64,000 nt of DNA from a bacterium D16-34 (GCA_003612515.1 RAZB01000004.1:124001-188000); one strand, 5' to 3'; shown: positions 25,558-34,974, numbered from the stretch's first letter. Notes: generated by a model from the sequence alone, not told the origin. A program made the numbers and translations.

Positions 25558-26652
25558 CTACTTATCGCAGTCGTCGTAAGTATAAAGCGATCCATCATGG
25601 ACATAGGTAACAATGCCCGTGCCCTCTTCGATGCTACCAATCATATAGGGCTTTTCGCCAGCAGCCTCTAAGACCTCAAATACATCACTTACAAACGCCG
25701 GGTTTACAATCAGCACCATACCAACACCCATGTTAAAGGTCTTAAGCGCTTCTTGCTCATCAAGATTTGCTGCACGGCAAACCATGCGCACGATAGGCGG
25801 CACAGGCCAGGTACCCAACTTCACTTCAGCATCACAGGTATCCGGAAGGGCACGATTAAGGTTTTCGGTAATGCCGCCTCCGGTAATGTGCGCCAACGCA
25901 TGAACCGCGCCGGGGCATTTCTTTAACACTTCCAATACCGGTTTCACATACATCTTCGTTGGGGCAAGAATAGCCTCGCCAACAGAAATGCCGTCCAATT
26001 CATCACAAGGCACAAGCACCTCTTCGGCCGTTTTGCCCTCAATGCAAACCTTGCGAGCAAGCGAATAGCCATTGGAATGCAAGCCAGAAGATGCAAGACC
26101 AACCAAGATATCGCCTTTTTGTACACAAGCCGGATCGAGCATAGTTGCGCGATCTACAATGCCCACGCAAAAGCCTGATAGGTCATAATCATCAGGATCC
26201 ATAACACCAGGATGCTCCGCCATTTCGCCACCAATTAGCGCGCACCCTGCCTGTTTGCAGCCCTCAGCAATGCCGCCGACAATCTCAGCCATAGCCTCAG
26301 CTTGCAGCTTACCTACCGCCACATAGTCCAAAAAGAAGAGCGGCTCAGCCCCTGTTGCCAAGATATCATTTGCACACATTGCCACCAGGTCAATACCTAC
26401 AGTGTCATGCTTGTTAATCAGTTGCGCAACTTTGAGCTTGGTTCCCACACCGTCGGTGCCGCTCACCAAAAGCGGATCGGTCATTTCTTTTGCAGCTGCA
26501 ATAGAAAATAAACCGCCAAACCCACCAATATCGCCCACTACCTCAGAACGATACGTTGCATGTACGGCGTCTTTGATGGCATCAACAGCACGTGCGCCCT
26601 CTTCGATATCAACACCCGCTTGAGCATAGGTAATACGTTCTTGGGTTTCCAT
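25558..26652 (-). CDS. purM: Phosphoribosylformylglycinamidine cyclo-ligase (AIR synthetase)
   Basis: 364 residues from the ATG at 26652 (METQERITYAQAGVDIEEG), chosen because AAAGGA lies 5 nt upstream and PurM proteins normally start with YxxAGVDIxxG. Longer frames run into the leader. The enzyme converts FGAM to AIR with ATP. It shows SGTDGVGTKLKVA, HDTVGIDLVAMCANDIL, ALIGGEMAEHPG, GLASSGLHSNGYSLAR, HITGGGITENLNRALP and FNMGVGM, all PurM landmarks. It lies upstream of the surface gene and purN on the same strand, with its own terminator, so it is a separate transcription unit of the purine block. Confidence 0.97.
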   Translation of the reverse strand: METQERITYAQAGVDIEEGARAVDAIKDAVHATYRSEVVGDIGGFGGLFSIAAAKEMTDPLLVSGTDGVGTKLKVAQLINKHDTVGIDLVAMCANDILATGAEPLFFLDYVAVGKLQAEAMAEIVGGIAEGCKQAGCALIGGEMAEHPGVMDPDDYDLSGFCVGIVDRATMLDPACVQKGDILVGLASSGLHSNGYSLARKVCIEGKTAEEVLVPCDELDGISVGEAILAPTKMYVKPVLEVLKKCPGAVHALAHITGGGITENLNRALPDTCDAEVKLGTWPVPPIVRMVCRAANLDEQEALKTFNMGVGMVLIVNPAFVSDVFEVLEAAGEKPYMIGSIEEGTGIVTYVHDGSLYTYDDCDK

Positions 26653-26752
26653 GGCCTTCCTTTCGCCCGGATAGTTTCCCGGCTCAAAAATTACTTCTTC
26701 AAGGTAGGTTGCCTTGTCTTTCGTTTCATGCAACCTCATTAAACTTGCCTAC

Positions 26753-26780
26753 ATCATAGCGCGTTTGTGCGCCTTGACCA
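26753..26780 (-). promoter_or_regulatory. Putative purM promoter
   Basis: On the minus strand TGGTCA (26775-26780) and TATGAT (26753-26758) are separated by 16 bp, in the short gap after the sortase stop. The predicted leader of about 95 nt contains a 7-bp inverted repeat, AGGTTGC/GCAACCT. Confidence 0.45.
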
Positions 26781-26781
26781 C

Positions 26782-27834
26782 CTATGAAACAGCATCTCGG
26801 GCACCATCTGCTATTGCTGCGGCATCGTCAGCATTTTCAATTCCAGCCTCAATGCCTTGCTCTTCGGCGTCAGCTCCCTCTGATCCTTCATCTGAAGTTT
26901 GATCCGTCGAGTTGGCATCTGCGCTGGTGACAGGTGCGGTAGCATCAGTTCCCTCTTGCCCACTTTCGCCCGCAGCATCCACATCGTCGGTGCCAACGAC
27001 ACCCGGAACGGTCGATTTGGTCACATACGCAAAGAGCGCCCATCGACCATCTGAAGCGAGATTATCGCACGTTGCAAAAACAAAGCTCTTCGTAATGTCA
27101 TCAATAGGTGCAACGCCTGATGGCACAACTACCGAACGATCATATTTATCTTGCAGGTATTCATGATATGCCTCTGGGCTCTCAAAACGAGCTTGCGCTA
27201 ACGGGTCATCTGCTCCACAGTGCACAATTGACATGGTTTTCAGCTCATAATTGCCCTCAGGAGTCAATACATATACAGTGCGATGCTCGTTAAACATATC
27301 AGTACTGCCAAAATCGGCGATAGCAGCAAACATAGAGCCGTCGTTGAGATGGTGGCCATAAATGACATTGTTCTCGTCAGCAAACGTAGCGTCGTTTTCA
27401 GCAGACAAGAAGATGCAGCCAAACGTGGCAATATAGCCTTCTGATCCCTTGAAGTCGTGATAGAGATAATACTGGTCATCGTTGCCTTGAACGATTGGAT
27501 AGTTAATTACCGTACCCGGAATATAAATCCAGCCTACCAAATCGGGATTGACCGCCAAAAGCGCATCCCAATCTACTGTCATCTGCTCGAACGTGACCTC
27601 TTGCACTTGAACATCTGCTGTAAGCGCAATCTCATCATAGGTTTTTTGTCCTTGCATATAGCTCCAGATAATGGCACCAAGCGCGACTAAAGCACCAATT
27701 AAAACAATCAGCGCTAGCCAAAAAATTACACGCCAAACCCCGCCCTTTTTCTTTTTGGGAATTTCCGGCCTTCGTCCATAACCAGGCGTAACAGGCTGAT
27801 AGGCGCTATAGTTTTGCTGAGACTGGTCTGCCAT
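26782..27834 (-). CDS. Class B sortase with acidic C-terminal extension
   Basis: A 350-residue membrane-anchored transpeptidase. After a basic proline-rich cytosolic start there is one membrane helix (about 34-57, VIFWLALIVLIGALVALGAI). The catalytic domain follows class B order: NPDLVGWIYIPGTVINYPIVQ, YYLYHDF, GCIFLSAEN, NNVIYGHHLNDGSMF (catalytic His), FVFATCDN (catalytic Cys) and DGRWALFAYV (catalytic Arg). About 75 residues rich in Asp, Glu, Ala, Ser and Thr follow the domain, which is unusual for sortases. It may anchor the LAKTG protein encoded nearby, although class B enzymes usually take NPxTN-like signals. AAGGGG precedes the ATG. Confidence 0.93.
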   Translation of the reverse strand: MADQSQQNYSAYQPVTPGYGRRPEIPKKKKGGVWRVIFWLALIVLIGALVALGAIIWSYMQGQKTYDEIALTADVQVQEVTFEQMTVDWDALLAVNPDLVGWIYIPGTVINYPIVQGNDDQYYLYHDFKGSEGYIATFGCIFLSAENDATFADENNVIYGHHLNDGSMFAAIADFGSTDMFNEHRTVYVLTPEGNYELKTMSIVHCGADDPLAQARFESPEAYHEYLQDKYDRSVVVPSGVAPIDDITKSFVFATCDNLASDGRWALFAYVTKSTVPGVVGTDDVDAAGESGQEGTDATAPVTSADANSTDQTSDEGSEGADAEEQGIEAGIENADDAAAIADGARDAVS

Positions 27835-27872
27835 ATGAACCCCTTAACTCTCTCTGGCTTTGCCATGATACG

Positions 27873-27898
27873 CAAAAGCGCCCCCAAATGAGAGCGCT
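27873..27898 (-). terminator. Intrinsic terminator after the 34-residue membrane peptide gene
   Basis: AGCGCTCTC pairs with GGGGGCGCT (with G-T pairs and one mismatch) around ATTT and is followed by TTTTG on the minus strand. Confidence 0.6.
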
Positions 27899-27940
27899 AT
27901 GCACTTTTTTCGCAAGAACTACGAAGGTTTTTTCTGGATA

Positions 27941-28045
27941 TTACTTTTTCATTTCGTCAATAAAGCCTTTAACGATGAAGATCACGATGATCAAAACAAT
28001 TACTGCGGCAATAATCCAGATAGCTTCTGTTGGAATCCAGCTCAT
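27941..28045 (-). CDS. Small single-pass membrane protein, 34 residues
   Basis: An ATG at 28045, preceded by AAGGA 8 nt upstream, opens a 35-codon frame ending in TAA. The peptide starts MSWIPTEAIWIIAAVIVLII, continues VIFIVKGFIDEMKK, and thus has a short polar N-terminus, one membrane helix of about 20 residues and a charged C-terminal tail. It has its own terminator and lies between the sortase and polyphosphate genes. No family is recognised. The clear ribosome-binding site, uninterrupted hydrophobic helix and flanking terminator support a real gene. Confidence 0.7.
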   Translation of the reverse strand: MSWIPTEAIWIIAAVIVLIIVIFIVKGFIDEMKK

Positions 28046-28123
28046 AATAGTGTTCCTTCATGTCGTATTTTTACTGCGCTTGCGCGCAACATCTTTCTTG
28101 ATCAACTCTATCATACTAACGTT

Positions 28124-29821
28124 TCATGACTTTTCGTGCAAGCGTAACTCAAGTGCATCGTTAATGATTTTTAGGGCTTTGACCCGCGCAAAGCGCTTGT
28201 CGTTACTCTCAAGCACAATCCAGGGAGCATAGGTTGTAGAGGTCAAACGAAACATATCGTTGATTGCTGCTTTATATTGCGGATACTTATCGCGATTTCG
28301 CCAGTCTTCGTCGGTGATCTTCCATTGCTTGGCAGGGTCAAGCTCGCGAGCCTCAAAACGGCGAAGTTGTTCTTCGGGCGAAATGTCCACCCAGAACTTC
28401 AGCAAAATTGCACCCCATCGTACCAATTCCTGCTCAAACTCGTTAATCTCATCATAGGCGCGTGCCCATTGCTCTGGCGAGGCAAAACCTTCGACACGCT
28501 CCACTAATACACGCCCATACCAGCTACGATCATAGATGCCAACATGCCCCGCTTTTGGCAAACGCGTCCAATAGCGCCATAAAAACGGATGCAAAAGCTC
28601 GGGCTTGGTGGGTGCTGGTGACGGAAAGATGGTATAGGCGCGCGCATCAAGAGCTTGTGCAACACGCTTGATGTTGCCACCTTTTCCAGCAGCATCCCAG
28701 CCTTCATACATCAAGATGAGCGGCACGCGATCTTGGTACATCTGCATCTCGAGCTGATTGAGGCGCGCCTGTTCACACTTTAGCTGTTTTTTGTAGTCTT
28801 CAAGATCAAGCACCTTATCGTGAGCGATATCCTCAACGCGCAGCACGTGATCTACCTGGCGAAAACGCGAAACCTTTGGCGCTCGAGCACTATCTTGGCG
28901 CGCGCGTGCCTCTCCCGCTTCAAGAATGCGCGCTTCGTCCTCAGACGTTCGCCCCTCAAGAGGAATCTCTGGCAACGCCCCCGCTGAATTTGCTTGCGCC
29001 CTTTTAGCTGCAGCTTCTGCGGCAGGATCTTTTTTGGCATCAAGCGCCGACTGAAACGCCTCCACCAATGTTGAGGCAATGTCTAGGTTTGCTCGACGCT
29101 TGTCTTCACCATTGATTAAATGCCACGGCGCATACGAGAAATCCGTACCTTCTAATAGATTGTCATAGAGCCGATATGCCTCTTTGTAATTGCCCGTATC
29201 GGCAAGCTTTTCTTTGCTCACGCGCCAGCGTGTTGCGGGATCCTTATGAAGCTGTCGAAGCCGCTTTTTCTGCGCTTTATGAGTTACATGAACAAAGAAT
29301 TTTACGACCGTATAGCCATCATCAACAAGCTGTCGTTCGAAGTCAGCACACGAATCAAGGTAGTGTCGAAGCGCGGTCATAGAGCTATCATGGGCTTGAT
29401 CTTGCGGAAGCGATAGTTCGCCAAATTGCTCGAAAAGCATATGCTGCACGGCTGTGGTATACCAACCGCGATCATAAAAGGTGCAGGTTCCGCGCTCGCC
29501 GAGCGCCTCCCAAAACTGCTTCATTTCCGGATTCATACCCCGCACGCCAAAGGGTCGCCCTGAAAACTTTTCAAGAGCTTTCACGTCCAGGTTTTCTGTT
29601 ACATAGACGCTGGTAGCACGCGCATCAAGATGATACATGAGATCAGATATGCGTGATCCTTTGCCTGCGCCATTCCACCCTTCAAAAAGCACAACAAGTC
29701 CCACGCCTTGAGAGCGCGCCTGCTGCTGCAAAACGACCAACTGCGACATGAGTTCATCGCGTTTTTGCTTGTAGGTTTGCTTATCAAGAGGTTCGAGAGA
29801 AAAATCGACAGATTCCAGCAT
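28124..29821 (-). CDS. pap: Polyphosphate:AMP phosphotransferase (two-domain PPK2)
   Basis: 565 residues from the ATG at 29821 (MLESVDFSLEPL), chosen for AGGAG 5 nt upstream. There are two tandem PPK2 domains. The N-terminal one has VVLFEGWNGAGKGSRI (Walker A) and CTFYDRGWY. The C-terminal one has ILMYEGWDAAGKGGNI, GHVGIYDRSWYGRVL and LLKFWVDISPEEQLRRF. This tandem arrangement is typical of class II PPK2, which phosphorylates AMP to ADP with polyphosphate. Both P-loops look intact, although one domain is often inactive in this class. It is divergent from ppx-ppk1, so the locus joins polyphosphate synthesis, degradation and use. Confidence 0.93.
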   Translation of the reverse strand: MLESVDFSLEPLDKQTYKQKRDELMSQLVVLQQQARSQGVGLVVLFEGWNGAGKGSRISDLMYHLDARATSVYVTENLDVKALEKFSGRPFGVRGMNPEMKQFWEALGERGTCTFYDRGWYTTAVQHMLFEQFGELSLPQDQAHDSSMTALRHYLDSCADFERQLVDDGYTVVKFFVHVTHKAQKKRLRQLHKDPATRWRVSKEKLADTGNYKEAYRLYDNLLEGTDFSYAPWHLINGEDKRRANLDIASTLVEAFQSALDAKKDPAAEAAAKRAQANSAGALPEIPLEGRTSEDEARILEAGEARARQDSARAPKVSRFRQVDHVLRVEDIAHDKVLDLEDYKKQLKCEQARLNQLEMQMYQDRVPLILMYEGWDAAGKGGNIKRVAQALDARAYTIFPSPAPTKPELLHPFLWRYWTRLPKAGHVGIYDRSWYGRVLVERVEGFASPEQWARAYDEINEFEQELVRWGAILLKFWVDISPEEQLRRFEARELDPAKQWKITDEDWRNRDKYPQYKAAINDMFRLTSTTYAPWIVLESNDKRFARVKALKIINDALELRLHEKS

Positions 29822-29984
29822 AGCCTCTCCTATCTGTTCGTTAGATGCATCGTAGCACAACCACCCCTTCGCCGCGTGAGTATGCGTAATGCGAAAGTAA
29901 AAGGTTGACTACGAACAAGTCACTACAAACGACTTGAAGCCAGCTTGCATTACAATGGTGACATTACTTTGGGGAGATACCGTT

Positions 29985-30926
29985 ATGTCTAATTGCGCAA
30001 TTATTGATTTAGGCTCTAATACGATTCGTTTGGTGGTGTATGATGTGCGCTCAGCAAACGACGTAAACACCAAATCGCGGCCTTTTAAAAGCCTCGTCAA
30101 CGATAAGGTTATGGCGGGTCTTGCAGCTTTTGTTGTCGACGGCGTTTTTACCGACGAAGGCATTGTGCGGGCTGCAGCTGTTCTAAAAGGTCACCTCAAG
30201 CGCGCCAATGCCCTTCGGTGCAAGCAAGTTTGTATTTTTGCAACCGCGGTTTTACGCAATGCTCGCAATTGCAAATCGGCAGTTTGTGCGCTTGAAGAAG
30301 CAGTCGGGCAGCCCATTGTGGTACTGTCCGCCCAAGAAGAAGCTTATCTGGGATTTGTCGGTGCACAAATTGACGGGTCGCTTGGATGCGCAACGCTTGT
30401 TGATATTGGCGGAGGCTCCACTGAGTTGACTTGTGTCAAAGACAACGTCGATATAGATGGCATCTCAATAGGCTTTGGGTCACTTTCGTCATTTACGCGG
30501 TTTGTTTCTGGCATCTTGCCTACCGAAGATGAGATGGGCGCTATCAATAAAGCATTTCTTGAGCTTTTAGATATGACATGCGAGAAAAACGACGTGCAAG
30601 CCGACATCTTTCGCACCCAGTATCTCTTTGGAATTGGTGGGAGCGTTCGTGCTGCAGCGAAGATGCTTGCACAAATTCGCCACCTGCCTGAACGTCCGCA
30701 AGTGCTAACGCCTCAAGATCTTGATGACATGCTCAGTCTCAGCATTCAAGATCCCCATGGCTTTGCCCACGCCGCCCTCAAAGCGTGCGTAGAGCGAATC
30801 CATACGCTTGTACCAGGATGCGTTATTTTGCGTGCTATATTTGAGAAAAGCGGTGCGCGTGAGCTGCGAATTCGCAAACATGGAATTCGCGAGGGGTTTT
30901 TAATGACTCACGTGATCAATGGTTAG
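29985..30926 (+). CDS. ppx: Ppx/GppA-family exopolyphosphatase
   Basis: 313 residues from the ATG at 29985, with GGGGAG 9-10 nt upstream. This start gives the canonical SNCAIIDLGSNTIRLVVYDV opening; a longer frame begins at 29934. It shows VCIFATAVLRNARN, VLSAQEEAYLGFVGA, ATLVDIGGGSTELT and LFGIGGSVRAAAKML, the ASKHA-type phosphate loops of Ppx/GppA. It lacks the C-terminal HD-like region of long E. coli Ppx. Members hydrolyse terminal phosphates of polyphosphate or pppGpp. It lies 16 bp before ppk1, so it is co-transcribed. Confidence 0.92.
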   Translation: MSNCAIIDLGSNTIRLVVYDVRSANDVNTKSRPFKSLVNDKVMAGLAAFVVDGVFTDEGIVRAAAVLKGHLKRANALRCKQVCIFATAVLRNARNCKSAVCALEEAVGQPIVVLSAQEEAYLGFVGAQIDGSLGCATLVDIGGGSTELTCVKDNVDIDGISIGFGSLSSFTRFVSGILPTEDEMGAINKAFLELLDMTCEKNDVQADIFRTQYLFGIGGSVRAAAKMLAQIRHLPERPQVLTPQDLDDMLSLSIQDPHGFAHAALKACVERIHTLVPGCVILRAIFEKSGARELRIRKHGIREGFLMTHVING

Positions 30927-30942
30927 AGGGAAGGGAATACAT

Positions 30943-33453
30943 ATGAGCGAGCCAAAGACCGAAGTAACGACAAAACCAGAGGCACCACCATATTTGCAAA
31001 ATCGTGAGCTTTCGTGGCTTGCTTTTAATGAACGCGTGCTTGATCAGGGCGCAGACGAGACCGTGCCCCTGCTTGAGCGGCTCAATTTTATCTCCATTTT
31101 TTGGAGCAACTTGCAAGAGTTCTTCATGGTGCGCGTCGGCAGTTTAACCGACCTCTCCCTCGTTAAGAAATCCATCATTGATGCGAAATCCGGCATGACA
31201 CCAGCGCAACAGCTTGACGCAATTTATAAGCGTTGCCACGAGCTCTACCCGATCCAAGAGCGAACCTATGAAGACTTGCGAAAACTCCTTTCCGAACAAG
31301 GTATTCGCCATCTTGCACCATCCAAGCTCACCGATGAGCAACGTGCGTTTTTGCGTGATTACATGCAAAACAATGTTATGCCGTTTCTCTCTCCGCAGAT
31401 CGTCAATTCGCGCCACCCCTTCCCGCACCTGGAAAATGGCGCGTTGTATGTCGTCGTTCGCTTGAACGAAGAAAATGAGCATAAGCGCAAGAAAGACAAG
31501 CACAAAAACGGCAAGCCTGACGCCAAAGACAAACAGGACAAAGCAAACAACTTAGGTGCTGAAGGCGTGACACTTGGCTTAGTTCCGCTTCCCCGCCAAT
31601 GCGAACGCATTATTTTGCTCCCGAGTGAAGACTTGGAGTTTGTTTTGCTTGAACATGCGATCGAATATATGGTGCCTACTATTTTTTCCATGTACGAAGT
31701 CAAGCACACCAATATTATTTGCGTCACGCGCAATGCTGACCTCGACGCCACCGAAGGCACCGATGAGCAAGATGATGACTATCGTGAGCATATGAAGCGC
31801 ATTTTAAAAAAGCGGTCACGATTGGCGCCGGTTCGCCTTGAAAGCGAACGACCACTTTCGGCAATGGTGCGCAAAACGCTTCTCGAGCGGCTCGGGCTCA
31901 AGGAGCATCAAGCGTTTAGCACCTCGGTTCCTCTGGACATGAGTTATACCTTTGGTCTTGGTGATCTTTTGCCTGAGCACAAACGCGCCTCGCTTATCAA
32001 TACGCCCTTTACTCCTGCCTGGCCATCCTGCCTTGACCAGCATAAACCCATACTTGAGCAGGTGTGCGAAAAAGAGGTGCTTCTCTCGTACCCCTATGAG
32101 TCAATGGACGCTTTCATCCAGCTTCTGCGTGAAGCTGCCAATGACCCATCGGTGCTCTCTATCAAAATCACCCTGTATCGTCTCGCGCGCCAATCACACC
32201 TTGCCGAAGCGCTTATTACAGCTGCAGAAAACGGCAAAGACGTTACCGCGCTCTTTGAATTGCGCGCGCGTTTTGATGAAAGCAACAATATCGAATGGTC
32301 GCAGCGCTTTGAGCAAGCGGGATGCAATGTCATTTATGGTTTTCGTGATTACAAAGTGCACTCGAAAATCTGCTGTATTACCCGTCAAACCGACAAGGGC
32401 TTGCAATATATCACCCAACTTGGCACTGGCAATTACAACGAAAAGACCGCTAAGCTCTATACCGATTTATGCTTCATTACCACCGACCCAGCTATCGGCA
32501 GAGATGCTACCGAGTTTTTCCGCAATATGGCACTTGAAAACACGTCGGATAACTACGAGACACTCTGGGTTGCTCCTTTGCAGATCAAACCAATGATCCT
32601 AGCGTATATTGATCAAGAAATTGAGCATGCAAAAGCTGGATTGCCCTGCGGCCTTTTCTTTAAAACAAACTCCATTACCGACAAAGAAATCATTGAGCAC
32701 ATTGTTTTGGCTTCACAAGCTGGCGTTCCGGTGACACTGTTTGTTCGCGGCATTTCTTGCATCGTTCCCGGCATTACAGGCGAAACAGAAAATGTTCGCG
32801 TTGTCTCTATTGTGGGCAGACTTCTTGAGCATAGTCGCATTTATGGCTTCGGACCGCATGATGACATGAAGATCTATCTCTCAAGCGCAGACCTTATGAC
32901 TCGCAATATGGATAAACGCATTGAGATAGCCTGGCCGCTTCAAGACAAAGCGTTGCGTGATTATGTTTTGAACTATATCGACGCCTGTCTTGCAGACACC
33001 GTCAAATTGCGCGAACTTTTGCCTGATAAAAGCTATACGCCGCTTGGTGCTTTCGTCAAAGAGAATGCGCAGGGCGAAATTGAGCTTTTCGACTCACAAA
33101 CTTTTTTCATCAATCGCGCTCAACGCTTGCACTTAGAAGCAGCAGACGGACATGTAGTTTCTGATTTAGATTACTTCAAAAACAAGTATGCAAAACAGAC
33201 TTCTTCTGAAGTTGAGACCAAGGTAGCTGAGACCAAGGTTGTAGTAAACGAAACCGAAATTGACGTTATCATACCTGATGCTGTGGAACCACCGCTGACA
33301 GATGCCCCGCAAAGCTCTGTCGCACAAGCTAACACCTCAACAAGCGAGGCTGACAAAACCACAGCCACTACCAGCATCGAGCTATCGCAATTGCAGCAGG
33401 TAAAAAAGCGCGGATTCTTTGGACGACTGCGTTTTCTGCTCACCGGCAAATAG
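30943..33453 (+). CDS. ppk: Polyphosphate kinase 1
   Basis: 836 residues from the ATG at 30943, with GGGAAGGG upstream; an earlier ATG at 30919 overlaps ppx. It makes polyphosphate from ATP. It begins YLQNRELSWLAFNERVLDQ, followed by the helical domain RLNFISIFWSNLQEFFMVRV. The catalytic phospholipase-D-like halves contain YKVHSKICCITR (phosphorylated His), TGNYNEKTAKLYTDLC and MKIYLSSADLMTRNMDKRIE. Two extras stand out: a lysine-rich insert around residues 180-205 (HKRKKDKHKNGKPDAKDKQD), and an extension of about 80 residues ending in a basic hydrophobic segment, KKRGFFGRLRFLLTGK, that could bind membrane or polyphosphate. Confidence 0.96.
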   Translation: MSEPKTEVTTKPEAPPYLQNRELSWLAFNERVLDQGADETVPLLERLNFISIFWSNLQEFFMVRVGSLTDLSLVKKSIIDAKSGMTPAQQLDAIYKRCHELYPIQERTYEDLRKLLSEQGIRHLAPSKLTDEQRAFLRDYMQNNVMPFLSPQIVNSRHPFPHLENGALYVVVRLNEENEHKRKKDKHKNGKPDAKDKQDKANNLGAEGVTLGLVPLPRQCERIILLPSEDLEFVLLEHAIEYMVPTIFSMYEVKHTNIICVTRNADLDATEGTDEQDDDYREHMKRILKKRSRLAPVRLESERPLSAMVRKTLLERLGLKEHQAFSTSVPLDMSYTFGLGDLLPEHKRASLINTPFTPAWPSCLDQHKPILEQVCEKEVLLSYPYESMDAFIQLLREAANDPSVLSIKITLYRLARQSHLAEALITAAENGKDVTALFELRARFDESNNIEWSQRFEQAGCNVIYGFRDYKVHSKICCITRQTDKGLQYITQLGTGNYNEKTAKLYTDLCFITTDPAIGRDATEFFRNMALENTSDNYETLWVAPLQIKPMILAYIDQEIEHAKAGLPCGLFFKTNSITDKEIIEHIVLASQAGVPVTLFVRGISCIVPGITGETENVRVVSIVGRLLEHSRIYGFGPHDDMKIYLSSADLMTRNMDKRIEIAWPLQDKALRDYVLNYIDACLADTVKLRELLPDKSYTPLGAFVKENAQGEIELFDSQTFFINRAQRLHLEAADGHVVSDLDYFKNKYAKQTSSEVETKVAETKVVVNETEIDVIIPDAVEPPLTDAPQSSVAQANTSTSEADKTTATTSIELSQLQQVKKRGFFGRLRFLLTGK

Positions 33454-33531
33454 CTCTCGCACAGAGCTCTCGCGAATAGCTCCGACGTACGGCTCTCGCG
33501 AAAAGATCACGCACAGAGCGCCCGAACATAC

Positions 33532-33570
33532 AAAGAGGAGGATGCGCGCCATGCCATCCTCCTCTTTTTT
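33532..33570. terminator. Bidirectional intrinsic terminator between ppk and glmM
   Basis: Perfect 12-bp arms AAAGAGGAGGAT and ATCCTCCTCTTT (33532-33543 and 33556-33567) flank a 12-nt loop, with T-runs on both strands. It serves two convergent genes. Confidence 0.9.
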
Positions 33571-33603
33571 GCGCAACATGTGCGCTCTCTGTCGAAACAA
33601 TTA

Positions 33604-34938
33604 CTATACTTCGCGAGCAACTACCTCAGCGATAGCTTGTGCGTGCCGATCAGCCTCTTCTGCGCTCTGTGCTTCAACCATAACGCGCACAACCGGCTCA
33701 GTACCCGAAGCGCGCAACAAAACGCGTCCAGAATCTCCCAGCACCTCTTCTGCCTGAGCCACTGCCGCCTGAACAGCAGCGTTGCTCTCAACAGCGTGCT
33801 TGTCTTTTACGCGAACATTAATGAGCGTCTGCGGAAAACGCGTCATAACCGAGGTTGCCTGAGCGATCGTGGATCCCATTCGCTGACACGCTGCCAAAAA
33901 CTGCAGCGCTGTCACAAGGCCGTCTCCGGTAGAGTTGTGCTCCAAAAAGATCATATGCCCAGACTGTTCGCCACCGATAACAAATCCACCTTCACGCATT
34001 GCCTCGAGCACATAGCGGTCCCCCACTTTGGTTTGAATGAGCTCAATACCTGCATCGCGCAAAGCATGCGACAAACCCAAATTGCACATTACGGTAGACA
34101 CTGCGGTGTTATGGGCAAGCAAACCACGATTCTTCAAATCAATAGCGCAGACCGCCTCTACGATATCGCCGTCGATCTCGTTGCCATCTGCATCAACCAT
34201 CATCACGCGGTCAGCATCACCGTCATGAGCAATGCCAACGTCTGCGCCGGTTGTGGCAACAAGTTCACGAAGCGGCTCAAGATGGGTTGATCCGCATTCG
34301 ACATTAATATCGGTTCCGTCGAAGTCCTCGTTGATAACAACAACTTCAGCTCCAAGACGTCGAAGTGCCTCTGCACTGGTCATATACGATGCTCCATGCC
34401 CCACATCAAGAGCAACCTTCAAACCGTCGAAGTTGACATTTTGCTCTTCAATCGTTGAAACTGCATGCTCGATATACATCTCGCACGCCTCATCAACTGG
34501 CACAATAACGCCAACCGCATCACCTGCAGGAACACAATGGGCACCCGCACCGCCTTCCAGCACAAATGACTCAATATCATCCTCAACGCTATCAGGAAGC
34601 TTGAAGCCCTTGTTGTCAAACAACTTGATTCCGTTGTACTCGGGCGGATTATGCGAAGCGGAGATCATCACGCCACCATCACAGCATAACTCACGCACCA
34701 AAAGTGCGATTGCCGGCGTCGGGATAATGCCAGCCATAAGGGCAGTACCTCCCATAGACATGACACCAGCAGCAACGCACGACTCAAGCATATCGCCTGA
34801 AAGTCGCGTATCTTTTCCGATAAGAATGGTCTTCCCCTGAAACGCAACGGCTGCCTGACCTAGTTTAAATGCCAGGTCACACGTAAGCTCGGTATTCGCG
34901 ACACCACGAACACCATCAGTTCCAAACAAACGTGCCAT
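33604..34938 (-). CDS. glmM: Phosphoglucosamine mutase
   Basis: A 444-residue enzyme interconverting glucosamine-6-P and glucosamine-1-P for UDP-GlcNAc synthesis. Landmarks are ARLFGTDGVRGVANTELT at the start, VMISASHNPPEYNGIKLFD with the phosphorylated Ser, GIAHDGDADRVMMVD (Mg-binding DGDxD loop), GGEQSGHMIFLEHNSTGDG (sugar specificity) and LLRASGTEPVVRVMVEA (phosphate binding). Length is normal. GAGGAG precedes the ATG by 6 nt. It starts 36 bp after the hisE stop. Confidence 0.98.
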   Translation of the reverse strand: MARLFGTDGVRGVANTELTCDLAFKLGQAAVAFQGKTILIGKDTRLSGDMLESCVAAGVMSMGGTALMAGIIPTPAIALLVRELCCDGGVMISASHNPPEYNGIKLFDNKGFKLPDSVEDDIESFVLEGGAGAHCVPAGDAVGVIVPVDEACEMYIEHAVSTIEEQNVNFDGLKVALDVGHGASYMTSAEALRRLGAEVVVINEDFDGTDINVECGSTHLEPLRELVATTGADVGIAHDGDADRVMMVDADGNEIDGDIVEAVCAIDLKNRGLLAHNTAVSTVMCNLGLSHALRDAGIELIQTKVGDRYVLEAMREGGFVIGGEQSGHMIFLEHNSTGDGLVTALQFLAACQRMGSTIAQATSVMTRFPQTLINVRVKDKHAVESNAAVQAAVAQAEEVLGDSGRVLLRASGTEPVVRVMVEAQSAEEADRHAQAIAEVVAREV

Positions 34939-34974
34939 ATCGCTCTCCTCAAACAGCGTTTTAACTACTTATTA

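Noticed and set aside
33454-33531. Short direct repeats (CTCTCGCGAA, CGCACAGAGC) after ppk as a CRISPR-like array
   Set aside because: Units are too short and irregular, with no uniform spacers; it is an ordinary imperfect repeat before the terminator.
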